From positions 1 to 60,964 of the forward strand of contig SLQW01000025.1 in the NCBI GenBank assembly GCA_007131295.1: DNA of 60,964 nt. The letters are read 5' to 3'. Shown here one piece after another: positions 41,566 through 50,657 of this stretch (its first letter is position 1; every line of letters begins with the position of its first letter). A program made the position numbers and the translations under genes. This DNA comes from Pseudomonadales bacterium (GTDB taxonomy: Bacteria > Pseudomonadota > Gammaproteobacteria > Pseudomonadales > Azotimanducaceae). A model generated the notes under the pieces. The model was not told where the DNA came from. It ran no database searches and was given only the letters and a program-made list of their open reading frames with translations.

Positions 41566-43245
41566 GTGACCGAAGCTGCCGAAGAAGCTGTCGAACGCGA
41601 AGCAATGGAGTTCGACGTTGTGATCGTGGGCGCTGGGCCCGCCGGCCTTGCTGCAGCCTGCCGGCTCATGCAGCTTGCCGAACAAGCGGGTGAGGAACTC
41701 TCCGTCTGCCTCGTCGAGAAGGGGTCGGAGGTCGGGGCGCATATTCTCTCCGGTGCCGTGGTCGACCCGCGGGCGCTGGATGAGCTGTTTCCGGATTGGT
41801 CGGAGCGTGGTGCACCCCTCAACAATCCTGTGACTGACGATGAGGTCTACTGGCTGCCCAGCGCGGAGAACAAGATCCGTATTCCCGGTTTCATGGTTCC
41901 TCGCGACACTCACAATGATGGCAATCACGCCGTCAGTCTCGGAAATCTCTGCCGCTGGCTGGGTGAGCAGGCCGAGACACTTGGTGTGAACGTTTTCCCG
42001 GGCTTCGCCGCCGCAGAAGTGCTCTACGACGAGCAGGGGGCGGTGGCCGGAGTAGCAACCGGCGACCTGGGCGTCAGCAGGGCCGGCGAACGCAAGGGCA
42101 CGTTTACGCCCGGCTATGAGCTGCGAGCGAAATACACGATCTTCGCCGAGGGCTGCCGGGGCCATCTCGGTAAGCAGCTCATGGCTAAGTTCGATCTCAC
42201 GAAAGACTCGGCAACGCAGCACTACGCCATCGGCTTGAAGGAATTGTGGGACGTGGAACCGGACAAGCACGTGCCCGGAAAGGTCGTCCACTCCATCGGC
42301 TGGCCCCTATCCAGCGGCCGGGGCAGCACGGGCGGTGCCTTCATGTACCACCTCGAGGGGCAGCAGGTGGTGATTGGTATCATTGTCGACCTGAGCTACG
42401 TCAATCCCTACCTCTCACCGTTCGATGAACTGCAGCGCCTCAAGCTGCACCCTCTTTACAAGGACACACTGGAAGGCGGCAAGCGTGTCTCCTACGGTGC
42501 CAGGGCCATCGTCAAGGGTGGTCTGCCAGCTCTGCCCGAACTGACGGTGCCGGGTGCGGTGCTGGCGGGTGACGACGCAGGTTTTCTCAACTTTCTCAAG
42601 ATCAAGGGCAGCCACACGGCCATGAAATCCGGCATGCTCGCGGCGGAGGCGATCCACGCCAAACTGGCGGCCGGTTCCGCCGGCGGTGAGCGCGTCCCCG
42701 AGTTCCGGGAGAAGTTCGAGGCCTCCTGGCTGCATGCCGAGCTCAAACGGGCGCGCAACGCCGGACCGGCCATGCACAAGTTCGGGATGCTCGGCGGTTC
42801 CGCCTTCACGTTTTTCGACCAGACCCTGTTCGGTGGTCGCCTGCCCTTCACGCTGAAGGATCCGGTACCTGACCACGCGACCCTCAAGAAGGCGTCGCAG
42901 TGTAAGCCGATCGACTACCCGAAACCGGATGGCAAACTGACCTTCGACAAACTCTCATCGGTGTTCGTGTCCAACACCAATCATGAGGAGGATCAGCCGG
43001 TCCATCTTGTCCTGACGGACCCTGACATTCCCATCGAGCGCAATCTTCCGGAGTATGCGGAGCCTGCACAGCGGTACTGTCCGGCGGGCGTCTACGAGGT
43101 GATCGAGGAGAACGGCGAGCCGCAATTCCGGATCAACGCCCAGAACTGCGTGCACTGCAAGACCTGCGACATCAAGGATCCAGCCCAGAACATTACCTGG
43201 GTGGTTCCCGAGGGTGGCGGCGGCCCGAACTATCCGAACATGTGA
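41566..43245 (+). CDS. electron transfer flavoprotein-ubiquinone oxidoreductase
   Basis: 559 aa, GTG start with AGGAGG 5 nt upstream. FAD-binding VIVGAGPAGLAAACRL; the LSGAVVDPRAL region; LSPFDELQRLKLHP; GDDAGFLNFLKIKGSHTAMKSGM; the C-terminal 4Fe-4S cysteines in CVHCKTCDIKDP with an earlier Cys in RYCPAGVYE. It oxidises reduced ETF and reduces ubiquinone at the inner membrane, linking the acyl-CoA dehydrogenases here to respiration. Confidence 0.97.
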   Translation: MTEAAEEAVEREAMEFDVVIVGAGPAGLAAACRLMQLAEQAGEELSVCLVEKGSEVGAHILSGAVVDPRALDELFPDWSERGAPLNNPVTDDEVYWLPSAENKIRIPGFMVPRDTHNDGNHAVSLGNLCRWLGEQAETLGVNVFPGFAAAEVLYDEQGAVAGVATGDLGVSRAGERKGTFTPGYELRAKYTIFAEGCRGHLGKQLMAKFDLTKDSATQHYAIGLKELWDVEPDKHVPGKVVHSIGWPLSSGRGSTGGAFMYHLEGQQVVIGIIVDLSYVNPYLSPFDELQRLKLHPLYKDTLEGGKRVSYGARAIVKGGLPALPELTVPGAVLAGDDAGFLNFLKIKGSHTAMKSGMLAAEAIHAKLAAGSAGGERVPEFREKFEASWLHAELKRARNAGPAMHKFGMLGGSAFTFFDQTLFGGRLPFTLKDPVPDHATLKKASQCKPIDYPKPDGKLTFDKLSSVFVSNTNHEEDQPVHLVLTDPDIPIERNLPEYAEPAQRYCPAGVYEVIEENGEPQFRINAQNCVHCKTCDIKDPAQNITWVVPEGGGGPNYPNM

Positions 43246-43267
43246 CTACTAAAGCAGATGCTCGCGA

Positions 43268-43297
43268 CCTGGTCCGGTCACGCGTGGCCGGATCAGG
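43268..43297. terminator. stem-loop between convergent ETF-QO and DUF1285 genes
   Basis: CCTGGTCCGGTCAC (43268-43281) pairs with GTGGCCGGATCAGG (43284-43297), with two G-T positions. It overlaps the DUF1285 stop codon. Likely bidirectional. Confidence 0.6.
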
Positions 43298-43856
43298 AAT
43301 GACCCAGCTCGAACCATTCGCCGCAGCTTCTTACCCCTAGGCGGCCGGCATCGTCGTGGTGCGGTTCGGCCATGTCCACCAGTTCATAGAATACGTTGCG
43401 GCTCAGTAGAGCCCAGAGGTCGTCGCGGACGTGGATGTAGGGAGCCGGCTCGCCGTCGCGTTCGCGAACATCGAGAGGGTGCTCGGCATCGGCCAGAACG
43501 TGCTCTTGCACATTGGTGGTGAACAGAAGCCGTTGCTGCGCGCCCTCCCCGTCCCGATTTACCGCGATGGCCAGGAATGGAGCGTCGTCGACGCTGATTG
43601 CGAGTTTCTCCACCGGCGTGACCAGGTAATAGGCATCACCGTCGCGCCGCAGAATGGTGGAGAAGAGCTGCACCATCGCCGTACGTTGAATGGCACTTCC
43701 TTCGTGGTACCAGGTTCCGTCGCGCGCGATACGAATGTCGATCGACCCGCTGCGCTGGGGCTGCCACTGCTGGACAGGTGGCAGCTTTTTGCATTTTTGT
43801 TCGTCTAGCAACGTCTGAAAGAGGGTCTCTGCGCGATTGCTGCGCTCTGAGCTCAT
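43293..43856 (-). CDS. DUF1285 family protein
   Basis: 187-aa cytosolic protein. IDIRIARDGTWYHEGSAIQR and MVQLFSTILRRDGDAYYLVTPVEKLAI are the DUF1285 signature, continuing VDDAPFLAI and the C-terminal VFYELVDMAEP. Structures of this family are known but the function is not. It lies 31 bp after moaA on the same strand and may belong to that operon. Confidence 0.88.
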   Translation of the reverse strand: MSSERSNRAETLFQTLLDEQKCKKLPPVQQWQPQRSGSIDIRIARDGTWYHEGSAIQRTAMVQLFSTILRRDGDAYYLVTPVEKLAISVDDAPFLAIAVNRDGEGAQQRLLFTTNVQEHVLADAEHPLDVRERDGEPAPYIHVRDDLWALLSRNVFYELVDMAEPHHDDAGRLGVRSCGEWFELGHS

Positions 43857-43887
43857 GCGGAATCTGCCTCCGAGCGGCTTCGAAGCT

Positions 43888-44868
43888 TCAGCCGCCGATC
43901 AGTTTCATGACGGTGGCGCCGCCGCTGAAGGCGACGGACTGTTTGTCGGCCATCGCACCGTAGAGTGCATGTTCGAGTCCGGCCACCGCCTCCTCACGGG
44001 GAGCGCGCAGCAGGTCCGCAATAGGGTGTCGGTTGCTGGAGGACAGGCAGCCATGCAGATGACCGTCGGCGGAGAGCCGGAGCCGGGTACAGGTGGCACA
44101 GAAGGGTTCTGACTCGTTCGCGATTACTCCGAACTGACCGACGACGCCTTCATCTTCACTGTGGACGTCAAAGCGCACGGCGGTGGAGTCCCAGGCTGCG
44201 TCCGTGCGGCTGTAGCGGTAATGGCTACCGATGACGGCGAGGATATCTTCCATACCAAGGAAGTCGCGCTCGAAGGCCGCCGAGTGCGCAAGATGACCCA
44301 TGCGCATCAGTTCGATGAAACGCAGCTCGATGCCGCGCTCGAGCGCATAGGCGAGCATCGGCAGAACTTGATCGGCATTGCCCGTCTTCAGCGGAACCAT
44401 GTTGAGCTTGACCCGGATGCCGGCATCGAGGCAGCGCTCGATGCCCGTAAGGACTGCGTCGAGGTCGCCGCCTCGAGCAATCTGACGAAAGCGATCCTGG
44501 TGCAAGGTGTCCAGCGAAACGTTGACACGTTCGATTCCACAGCGAGCCAGGAGCGGAACTTTGCCCGCGAGCAGCTGGCCATTGGTGGTGAAGCTGACGT
44601 CGTTGAGGCCCATGCCCATCACGCCTTCGAGAAACCCGTCGAACTTGGGTGTGACCAGGGGCTCACCACCGGTAATTCGCAGCTTCTCTATGCCGGCCAC
44701 TTCCATCAGCAGCTCGACGCCGCGGAGCAGCTCCTCGACGCTGAGCTCGTCTCGGGCACGCATCAGGCGTTTGCCGTTCGGGACGCAATACGTACAGGCG
44801 TAATTGCAGGCAGCCGTGAGGCTGACGCGAAGATTGCGGAAGCGGCGGCCAAAGCGGTCAACGATCAT
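43888..44868 (-). CDS. moaA: GTP 3',8-cyclase (molybdenum cofactor biosynthesis)
   Basis: 326 aa from the ATG at 44868, with AAGGAG upstream. The N-terminal radical-SAM cluster is Cys21, Cys25, Cys28 (CNYACTYC); RITGGEPLV binds SAM. The C-terminal cluster has FCATCTRLRLSADGHLHGC. The protein ends in Gly-Gly, the tail needed for catalysis. It turns GTP into 3',8-cyclo-7,8-dihydro-GTP with MoaC. No other moa gene is in the window. Confidence 0.93.
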   Translation of the reverse strand: MIVDRFGRRFRNLRVSLTAACNYACTYCVPNGKRLMRARDELSVEELLRGVELLMEVAGIEKLRITGGEPLVTPKFDGFLEGVMGMGLNDVSFTTNGQLLAGKVPLLARCGIERVNVSLDTLHQDRFRQIARGGDLDAVLTGIERCLDAGIRVKLNMVPLKTGNADQVLPMLAYALERGIELRFIELMRMGHLAHSAAFERDFLGMEDILAVIGSHYRYSRTDAAWDSTAVRFDVHSEDEGVVGQFGVIANESEPFCATCTRLRLSADGHLHGCLSSSNRHPIADLLRAPREEAVAGLEHALYGAMADKQSVAFSGGATVMKLIGG

Positions 44869-44945
44869 AGGTAAAACGCTCCTTGCATCGCTCGAGTATG
44901 CCATGGGCGATCCGTTGGCACAGGATGATGTTCGTTGCCGCCCGC

Positions 44946-46316
44946 CTAGTCGACCTTGGTGGCCAGAGCGACGGCGATGCGATTGACCGTTCCAGCCTTC
45001 CAGAAGAGCCGGTTCGAAGCCTTAACGAGGAGTAGATCACCCGAGTTCAGATACCCGGCGACCGCGTCGAGATCAAGAGCGTCGCAATCCGGCCACCAGC
45101 CTGCGCGCAGCCCTGGCGGCAGCCGCTCGTGCAGCGCGCGCATGCGCTCGCCGACGCAGAAGACACCATCGAGACCGGAGCATGCTTCGGCCAGACCGGC
45201 ATGCAGAGCGAGCTCTTCGGAGCCAAGTTCGAGCATGTCGCCGAGCAGGGCGAAACGCCGCCGTCCGCTCCGCTCCTCGAGGGATGCCAGCGCCAGTCGG
45301 ACGCTCTCGGGATTGGCGTTATAGCTGTCGTCTACGATGGTGATTCCTGCGATCTGCAGCTCGCCGCCACGACCAGCCGGCGGCTCCAGGGAGCGCCACG
45401 GCCCCAGGGCGCAGGCCGGGTCCATGCCGGCTGCGTACAGGCAGGCCAACACCGCAGTTGCGGTGAGCCGTCGGTGTGGCCCATCGACTGCCAGTTCCAG
45501 TTCCAGGACCTGCCCCCCTGGCAGGAGGACGCGGCAGCCACGCCCCGCATCGGCCAGACGTACATCGGCGGTCTCGCTTCGACCAAACGTGATCCGGGTG
45601 GCATCGCCGGGTAGATCGTGCATATCCAGCGTATCCGGCACCACGAGCATCCCTCGTCCATCGAGTCCCTCCGCGATGGACAGCTTTTCGCGTCTGATAG
45701 CTTCCAGACTGCCGAGTCCCTCGAGGTGCACGCCGAGCACATTCAGGACCAGCGCCACATCGGGCTTTATCAGCCGGGACAGGGGCGCGATCTCTCCTGG
45801 CGAGTTCATGCCTACCTCGAATACGCCGGCCACGGCGGTGGTGCGCAGCCGCGCGAGTGACAAGGGCACGCCGATGTGATTGTTGAAGCTGCCCTCCGAC
45901 GCATGACACCCGGGCAGCGCGGCCGCGAGCATGGCCTTGGCGGTGGTTTTGCCGCTGGACCCGGTGATGGCGAAAACAGGGCGACGAAAGCGTGCTCGGG
46001 CCGCACGCGCCAGATTCCAGAGGCCATCGAAGGTGTCGTCGACGAGCAGTTCCGAAATAGCCACATCGGTTCTACGACTGACGAGCGCTGCGGCAGCGCC
46101 CCGCTCCGCCGCGTCAGCAACGAAGTCATGACCGTCGCGGCCACTGCCGCCGGCACCCCGGTAACGGACATCGGCATGGCCACTCAAGGCAACGAAAAGG
46201 TCGCCCGGACGCAGGGTGCGGGAATCGATGCTGACACCGTCTACGTCCACTGCGGCGGCCTCATCCAGCTCGAGCACAGCCGTCAGTTCGTCTCGGCTCC
46301 AGAGCGGGATGGTCAT
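44946..46316 (-). CDS. MurF-like Mur ligase family protein (isolated, divergent)
   Basis: 456 aa. Domain 1 (1-80), ATP-binding domain with GSSGKTTAKAML, SEGSFNNHIGVPLSL, FEVGMNSPGEIAPLSR and VHLEGLGSLEAI; then the C-terminal domain (after VDDSYNANPESVRLAL). All domains of MurF (UDP-MurNAc-tripeptide-D-Ala-D-Ala ligase) are present. Differences from usual MurF: NSPGEI replaces NHxGEI, and the C-terminal KGSR-type motif reads KASNRLF. It is 4-bp overlapped with an acyl-CoA synthetase gene (ATGA), far from any mur/fts cluster in view. It could be a second, specialised ligase. Confidence 0.75.
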   Translation of the reverse strand: MTIPLWSRDELTAVLELDEAAAVDVDGVSIDSRTLRPGDLFVALSGHADVRYRGAGGSGRDGHDFVADAAERGAAAALVSRRTDVAISELLVDDTFDGLWNLARAARARFRRPVFAITGSSGKTTAKAMLAAALPGCHASEGSFNNHIGVPLSLARLRTTAVAGVFEVGMNSPGEIAPLSRLIKPDVALVLNVLGVHLEGLGSLEAIRREKLSIAEGLDGRGMLVVPDTLDMHDLPGDATRITFGRSETADVRLADAGRGCRVLLPGGQVLELELAVDGPHRRLTATAVLACLYAAGMDPACALGPWRSLEPPAGRGGELQIAGITIVDDSYNANPESVRLALASLEERSGRRRFALLGDMLELGSEELALHAGLAEACSGLDGVFCVGERMRALHERLPPGLRAGWWPDCDALDLDAVAGYLNSGDLLLVKASNRLFWKAGTVNRIAVALATKVD

Positions 46317-47965
46317 CCGCCGCGGGTACCGTGAATCAAGTCTTCCGCCTGCTGTCTGAGGACGAACTTCTGGATCTTACCGGTGGAGGTCTTGGGCAGT
46401 GGCGCGAAAAGAATGTGTCGTGGCACCTTGAAGCGCGCCATGTTGTCCCGGCACCAGGCAATGATCTCCTCTGCGCTGGTGGTGGCGCCATCGGCCAGCG
46501 TCAGGACCGCGCACGGCGTTTCGCCCCACTTCTCGTCACTGACCGCGACCACGGCCGCCTCGCGAACATCCGGGTGACGGTAGAGCACGTCCTCCACCTC
46601 GATGCTGGAAATGTTCTCGCCGCCGGAGATGATGATGTCCTTCGACCGGTCGCGGATCTGGATGTAGCCGTCGGGGTGCCAGACAGCAAGATCACCCGAA
46701 TGGAACCAGCCGCCCTCGAAGGCCTTACGAGTACTGGCCGGATTCTTCAGATAACCCTTCATGACGTTGTTGCCGCGCATGAACACTTCGCCCATCTGCT
46801 CGCCATCGCGGGCCACCGGTGCGAGCGTCTCGGGATCCGCGACCATCAGCCCGGCCAGCATGTGGTAGGGCACGCCCTGGCGCGACTTCGTTCTAGCCAG
46901 GGCATCGGCATCGAGGTCCCGCCATTCCGGCTGTGGCGCGCATAGCGTGCAGGGTCCGTAGGTCTCCGTCAGGCCATACACGTGGGTCACCGCAAAACCC
47001 ATCGCCTCCATCTTCTGGATGACGCTTGCCGGCGGTGCTGCGCCTGCTGTCATGACCTGGACCGTCTGTGAAAGTGGTCGGCGCACGGATTCCGGGGCGT
47101 TAGCCAGCGTGTTGAGAACAATCGGCGCTCCACAGAAGTGGGTCACGCCCTCTTCTGCGAGGGCAGCGAAGATGGGCTCTTCGCGGACAGCGCGCAGACA
47201 GATCGACGTGCCTGCCACGGCTGCGAGGGTCCACGGGAAGCACCAGCCGTTGCAGTGAAACAGCGGCAGGGTCCAGAGATACACCGGATGCTGCCCGAGT
47301 TCCCAGGCCATGGCGTTGGCAACGGCATTCAGATAAGCGCCGCGATGATGGTAGACGACGCCCTTCGGATCTCCGGTGGTGCCGGAGGTGTAATTGAGCG
47401 AGATCGCATCCCATTCGTTCGCGGGCAGCGAGTACGCATATTCGGGATCACCTTCCTCGAGCAGGGCTTCGTACTCGATGCTGCCGATCGGCGCCGAGTT
47501 CTCGAATGCCGGGTCGGCAATATCGACGACCACGATATCAGCGCCACGCTGTGCCTGGGCGATGGCCTCGCTGGCGACGGCCGCGAGCTCGGGGTCCACG
47601 AACAGCATGCGGGCCTCGCCGTGATCGAGGATGAAGGCGATGGCTGCAGCGTCGAGACGCGTGTTGATGGCATTGAGTACCGCTCCGAGCATGGGTACGC
47701 CAAAGTGGGCCTCGAACATCGCCGGGACGTTCGGGGCGAGGAAAGCAACCGTATCGCCACGCCCGATACCTCGAAGCGACAGCGCCGAGGCCAGGCGCCG
47801 GCAGCGCTGATCGACTTCGGCCCAGTCCAACCGACGATCACCGTGGATCAGGGCGATCTGCCGCGGGTAGACCGATGCGGTGCGATTCAGAAAGGACAGC
47901 GGCGAGAGCGGAACGAAGTTCGCGGGACCGGGTTCCAGGTTCTCGTCGTAGATCGTATTCGGCAT
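46313..47965 (-). CDS. acyl-CoA synthetase (AMP-forming)
   Basis: 550 aa from the ATG at 47965 (GGGGAG 8 nt upstream). P-loop YTSGTTGDPKGVVY, the HCNGWCFPW region, YGLTETYGP, then the hinge GYIQIRDRSKDIIISGGENISS and the catalytic lysine in TSTGKIQKF. It is similar to medium/long-chain and dicarboxylic acyl-CoA ligases in proteobacteria. It opens an operon with murF-like by ATGA overlap; moaA and DUF1285 follow. Divergent from sppA. Confidence 0.93.
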   Translation of the reverse strand: MPNTIYDENLEPGPANFVPLSPLSFLNRTASVYPRQIALIHGDRRLDWAEVDQRCRRLASALSLRGIGRGDTVAFLAPNVPAMFEAHFGVPMLGAVLNAINTRLDAAAIAFILDHGEARMLFVDPELAAVASEAIAQAQRGADIVVVDIADPAFENSAPIGSIEYEALLEEGDPEYAYSLPANEWDAISLNYTSGTTGDPKGVVYHHRGAYLNAVANAMAWELGQHPVYLWTLPLFHCNGWCFPWTLAAVAGTSICLRAVREEPIFAALAEEGVTHFCGAPIVLNTLANAPESVRRPLSQTVQVMTAGAAPPASVIQKMEAMGFAVTHVYGLTETYGPCTLCAPQPEWRDLDADALARTKSRQGVPYHMLAGLMVADPETLAPVARDGEQMGEVFMRGNNVMKGYLKNPASTRKAFEGGWFHSGDLAVWHPDGYIQIRDRSKDIIISGGENISSIEVEDVLYRHPDVREAAVVAVSDEKWGETPCAVLTLADGATTSAEEIIAWCRDNMARFKVPRHILFAPLPKTSTGKIQKFVLRQQAEDLIHGTRGG

Positions 47966-48125
47966 GCGTGAGCTCCCCGGTCGCTGCAACTGCAGAACTT
48001 CACCACAGCCGGTCTGGGGTAACAACACATGGATCACCACAAGAAGCATTCGTCCGGTCGCATCACGGCACAGCCGGCAGGGCTTCATCTGCTACCATCT
48101 GCCCGGGCGCCCACAGGAGCAACGC

Positions 48126-49985
48126 ATGCCGAAGCAGGACCAGAGTCAGCCGGGGTTTTTCCGCAGTGTCGGTCGATTTCTCAGTGCAGCGCGCACCGTC
48201 ACTGCAAACGTACTTTTCGTACTCGTCATCGTCGTGATCCTGCTGTTGCTGCTTGGCGGCGAAGAGCGCATCGAGGTACCGGACGGTAGCGCCCTCGTGC
48301 TGCACCTCGATGCTCCTATCATGGAAGAGGTGCCGCGGCCCGATCCGCTCGAACTGCTGCTTGCCGGTGGCCGGGACGCCCGGCGTCCCATAGAACTGCG
48401 CGATCTGCTCCGGGTGCTCGAACATGCCGGCCGAGATGACCGGATCGGTGCCCTGGTGCTCGATCTTGATCGCTTTCCGGGCGCTGCTCCCGCCACGTTG
48501 CGCACCGTGGGCGCGGCCATCGAGCGCTTCCAGGCGACCGGCAAGCCCGTCGCGGTCGTCGCCGATGGTCTTGGCCAGTCTCAGTACTACCTTGCCAGCT
48601 ACGCAGATCATCTTTATCTGAATCCCATGGGCCAGGTTCTGTTGACGGGCCTCGCGCTCCAGCCCACGTTCTTCGCCTCTGCCATCGACAAGCTCAAGGT
48701 CAACGTCAACGTGATCCGGGCCGGTGAATACAAGTCCGCGGTGGAACCCTTCCTGCGCGACGACATGTCGGACGAGGCGCGAGCGGACGCACAGCGGCTC
48801 ATCGACGATCTCTGGGAGGGGATCCGGGACACCATGGCGGCCAATCGCGGAATGCAGCCGGAGACACTCGACGTCCTGATCGAAACCCAGGCCGAGCGGT
48901 TGCGCACGACCCAGGGCGATCTGGCCCGTCTCGCTCTGGAAACCGGGCTGGTGGACGAGTTGTTGTCCCGCGACGCAGGTAGGAATCGCCTGGGTCAGCT
49001 GGTGGGATTCGACGAGGAGCGGGAAACCTTCCGCCAGATCGGCCATCGCGACTATCTGCGTCAGGTTCCTGCGGCCGGATTACGTGACAGATCGCCGGAT
49101 GTCGCCGTGATCGTTGCCGAAGGCGCCATCATGGGCGGTGAGCAGGCGCGGGGTACGGGTGTTGGTGAGGCTACGGTTCGCCTGATCCGACAGGCTCGGA
49201 ACGATGATGCGATCCGTGCGATCGTCCTGCGTATCAATTCACCCGGCGGCACGCCTTTCGCCTCCGAGCTGATCCGCAGAGAACTCGAGCTTGCCCAGGT
49301 TTCAGGCAAACCCGTGGTCATCTCCATGGGAGCTCTGGCAGCATCCGGTGGCTATTGGGCGAGCGTTACGTCGGATCGTATCTACGCCGATGCGGACACG
49401 ATTACCGGTTCCATCGGCGTCTATGCTTTGTTGCCCACCTTCGAGGAGTCGTTCGCCGCTCTCGGCATTTACAGCGACGGCGTCGCTACGCACAGCATCT
49501 CGGGTGCGGGCAACCCGCTGCAACCACTGAACCCTGTCTTGCGCGAGATCATCGAGCAGCGGGTCGCAGAGGCGAACCGGCAGTTCGTCGAGATCGTCGC
49601 GCGTGGACGCGATATGCCGATCGCAGAGGTCGAGGCCATTGCGGCTGGAAGAATCTGGAGCGGGAGGGCGGCCCAGGAAGTCGGTCTCGTCGATGAACTC
49701 GGTGATCTTGATGCGGCCGTGACCGCTGCTGCCGAACTCGCCGGCCTGGAGCGCTGGACGTCGGACTATGTCGAAGATCCGCCGACATCGCGTGAGCTGA
49801 TTCTCGAGCGCTTGCTTGGCGGATCCGTTGGCCGAATCCTCTCTAGCCAGCTGTCAAGTTCCCGCTTCGACCGCGTCAGGCGCATTGGTCTCCTCGCCGA
49901 CGAACAGCTGGTTATGCTGGAACAACTACTCGACAGTGACGGTCTTCAGGCTATCTGCGCGCGTTGTGAGGTGAGCGTGCGCTGA
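48126..49985 (+). CDS. sppA: signal peptide peptidase SppA, 67-kDa type
   Basis: 619 aa from the ATG at 48126 (AGGAG upstream). One N-terminal transmembrane helix (about 28-43); two tandem S49 domains. The catalytic lysine is in the N-terminal half (GEYKSAVEPF) and the catalytic serine in the C-terminal half (GALAASGGYWAS), as in E. coli SppA. INSPGGTPFASELIRREL is the second-domain signature. It degrades cleaved signal peptides in the inner membrane. Confidence 0.95.
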   Translation: MPKQDQSQPGFFRSVGRFLSAARTVTANVLFVLVIVVILLLLLGGEERIEVPDGSALVLHLDAPIMEEVPRPDPLELLLAGGRDARRPIELRDLLRVLEHAGRDDRIGALVLDLDRFPGAAPATLRTVGAAIERFQATGKPVAVVADGLGQSQYYLASYADHLYLNPMGQVLLTGLALQPTFFASAIDKLKVNVNVIRAGEYKSAVEPFLRDDMSDEARADAQRLIDDLWEGIRDTMAANRGMQPETLDVLIETQAERLRTTQGDLARLALETGLVDELLSRDAGRNRLGQLVGFDEERETFRQIGHRDYLRQVPAAGLRDRSPDVAVIVAEGAIMGGEQARGTGVGEATVRLIRQARNDDAIRAIVLRINSPGGTPFASELIRRELELAQVSGKPVVISMGALAASGGYWASVTSDRIYADADTITGSIGVYALLPTFEESFAALGIYSDGVATHSISGAGNPLQPLNPVLREIIEQRVAEANRQFVEIVARGRDMPIAEVEAIAAGRIWSGRAAQEVGLVDELGDLDAAVTAAAELAGLERWTSDYVEDPPTSRELILERLLGGSVGRILSSQLSSSRFDRVRRIGLLADEQLVMLEQLLDSDGLQAICARCEVSVR

Positions 49986-49994
49986 CGCGTCTGG

Positions 49995-50537
49995 TCAGAA
50001 CAGCCGGAAGCGGGGGCGCCCGCTGCGTCTGCCACCCAGGCCCTGTCGTCGCCGCCGCATCCGGGCAAAGAGCGCGCGGCGTTTGGCCTCCAGCCACTCG
50101 TCCCGCGATGCTGCCGGTGCTGTCTTGCGGTAGTCACAGAAGTCATTGTAGGCGTCGATTTCCGGCTTCAGCTCGCGCACCACGAGTTCGATCATGATGG
50201 CATCGTCGATGAGACCGAGGACGGGGATGTTGTCGGGAATGATGTCTTCAGGGTCATTGAAGTAGGACAGCGCGGTGGTGACGTTCTTGCGCTCCTGTGC
50301 CTCGAGTGCCCACTCCTTGTCTTCGAGCATTTCGATGAGGCGGTCCACCTTCTCAAGGCGTTCGCCCACGAATGCAGGCACTTTCTTGTGTTCGCGAACG
50401 CTGGCGAGCAACTCTTTGGTCTTTGCGATCACCGCAGGCTCGGCTGCCTCTTTGGCGAGCTTGCGTGCGCGCAGCATTTGATTGCGGAAGTACTTGAGGT
50501 CCTGGTCTTCAAGATCGAACGTGATTCTGAGCGTCAT
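49995..50537 (-). CDS. YkvA-family protein (DUF1232)
   Basis: 180 aa. Residues 1-85 are charged helices, then the DUF1232 core NVTTALSYFNDPEDIIPDNIPVLGLIDDAIMIELVVREL. The C-terminal ~25 residues are very basic (RMRRRRQGLGGRRSGRPR), suggesting contact with membrane or nucleic acid. Function unknown. A hairpin AGCGGG-GGCG-CCCGCT (50009-50024) lies in its last codons. Confidence 0.85.
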   Translation of the reverse strand: MTLRITFDLEDQDLKYFRNQMLRARKLAKEAAEPAVIAKTKELLASVREHKKVPAFVGERLEKVDRLIEMLEDKEWALEAQERKNVTTALSYFNDPEDIIPDNIPVLGLIDDAIMIELVVRELKPEIDAYNDFCDYRKTAPAASRDEWLEAKRRALFARMRRRRQGLGGRRSGRPRFRLF

Positions 50538-50657
50538 CGCGCAGCCCCTTCATCCCTCATCGAGCCCTCGGCTCAAAGCAGCGGAGACGCTATCAAGGTT
50601 CCCGAAGGAGTGCCATAAGGAAATGGGAGGCGGCCGTTGCGGCGCCTTGGCAAGGCT

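Noticed and set aside
41297-41569. 90-codon frame upstream of the ETF-QO gene.
   Set aside because: It runs through the TATAAT and the ribosome-binding site of ETF-QO and has no coherent protein features.
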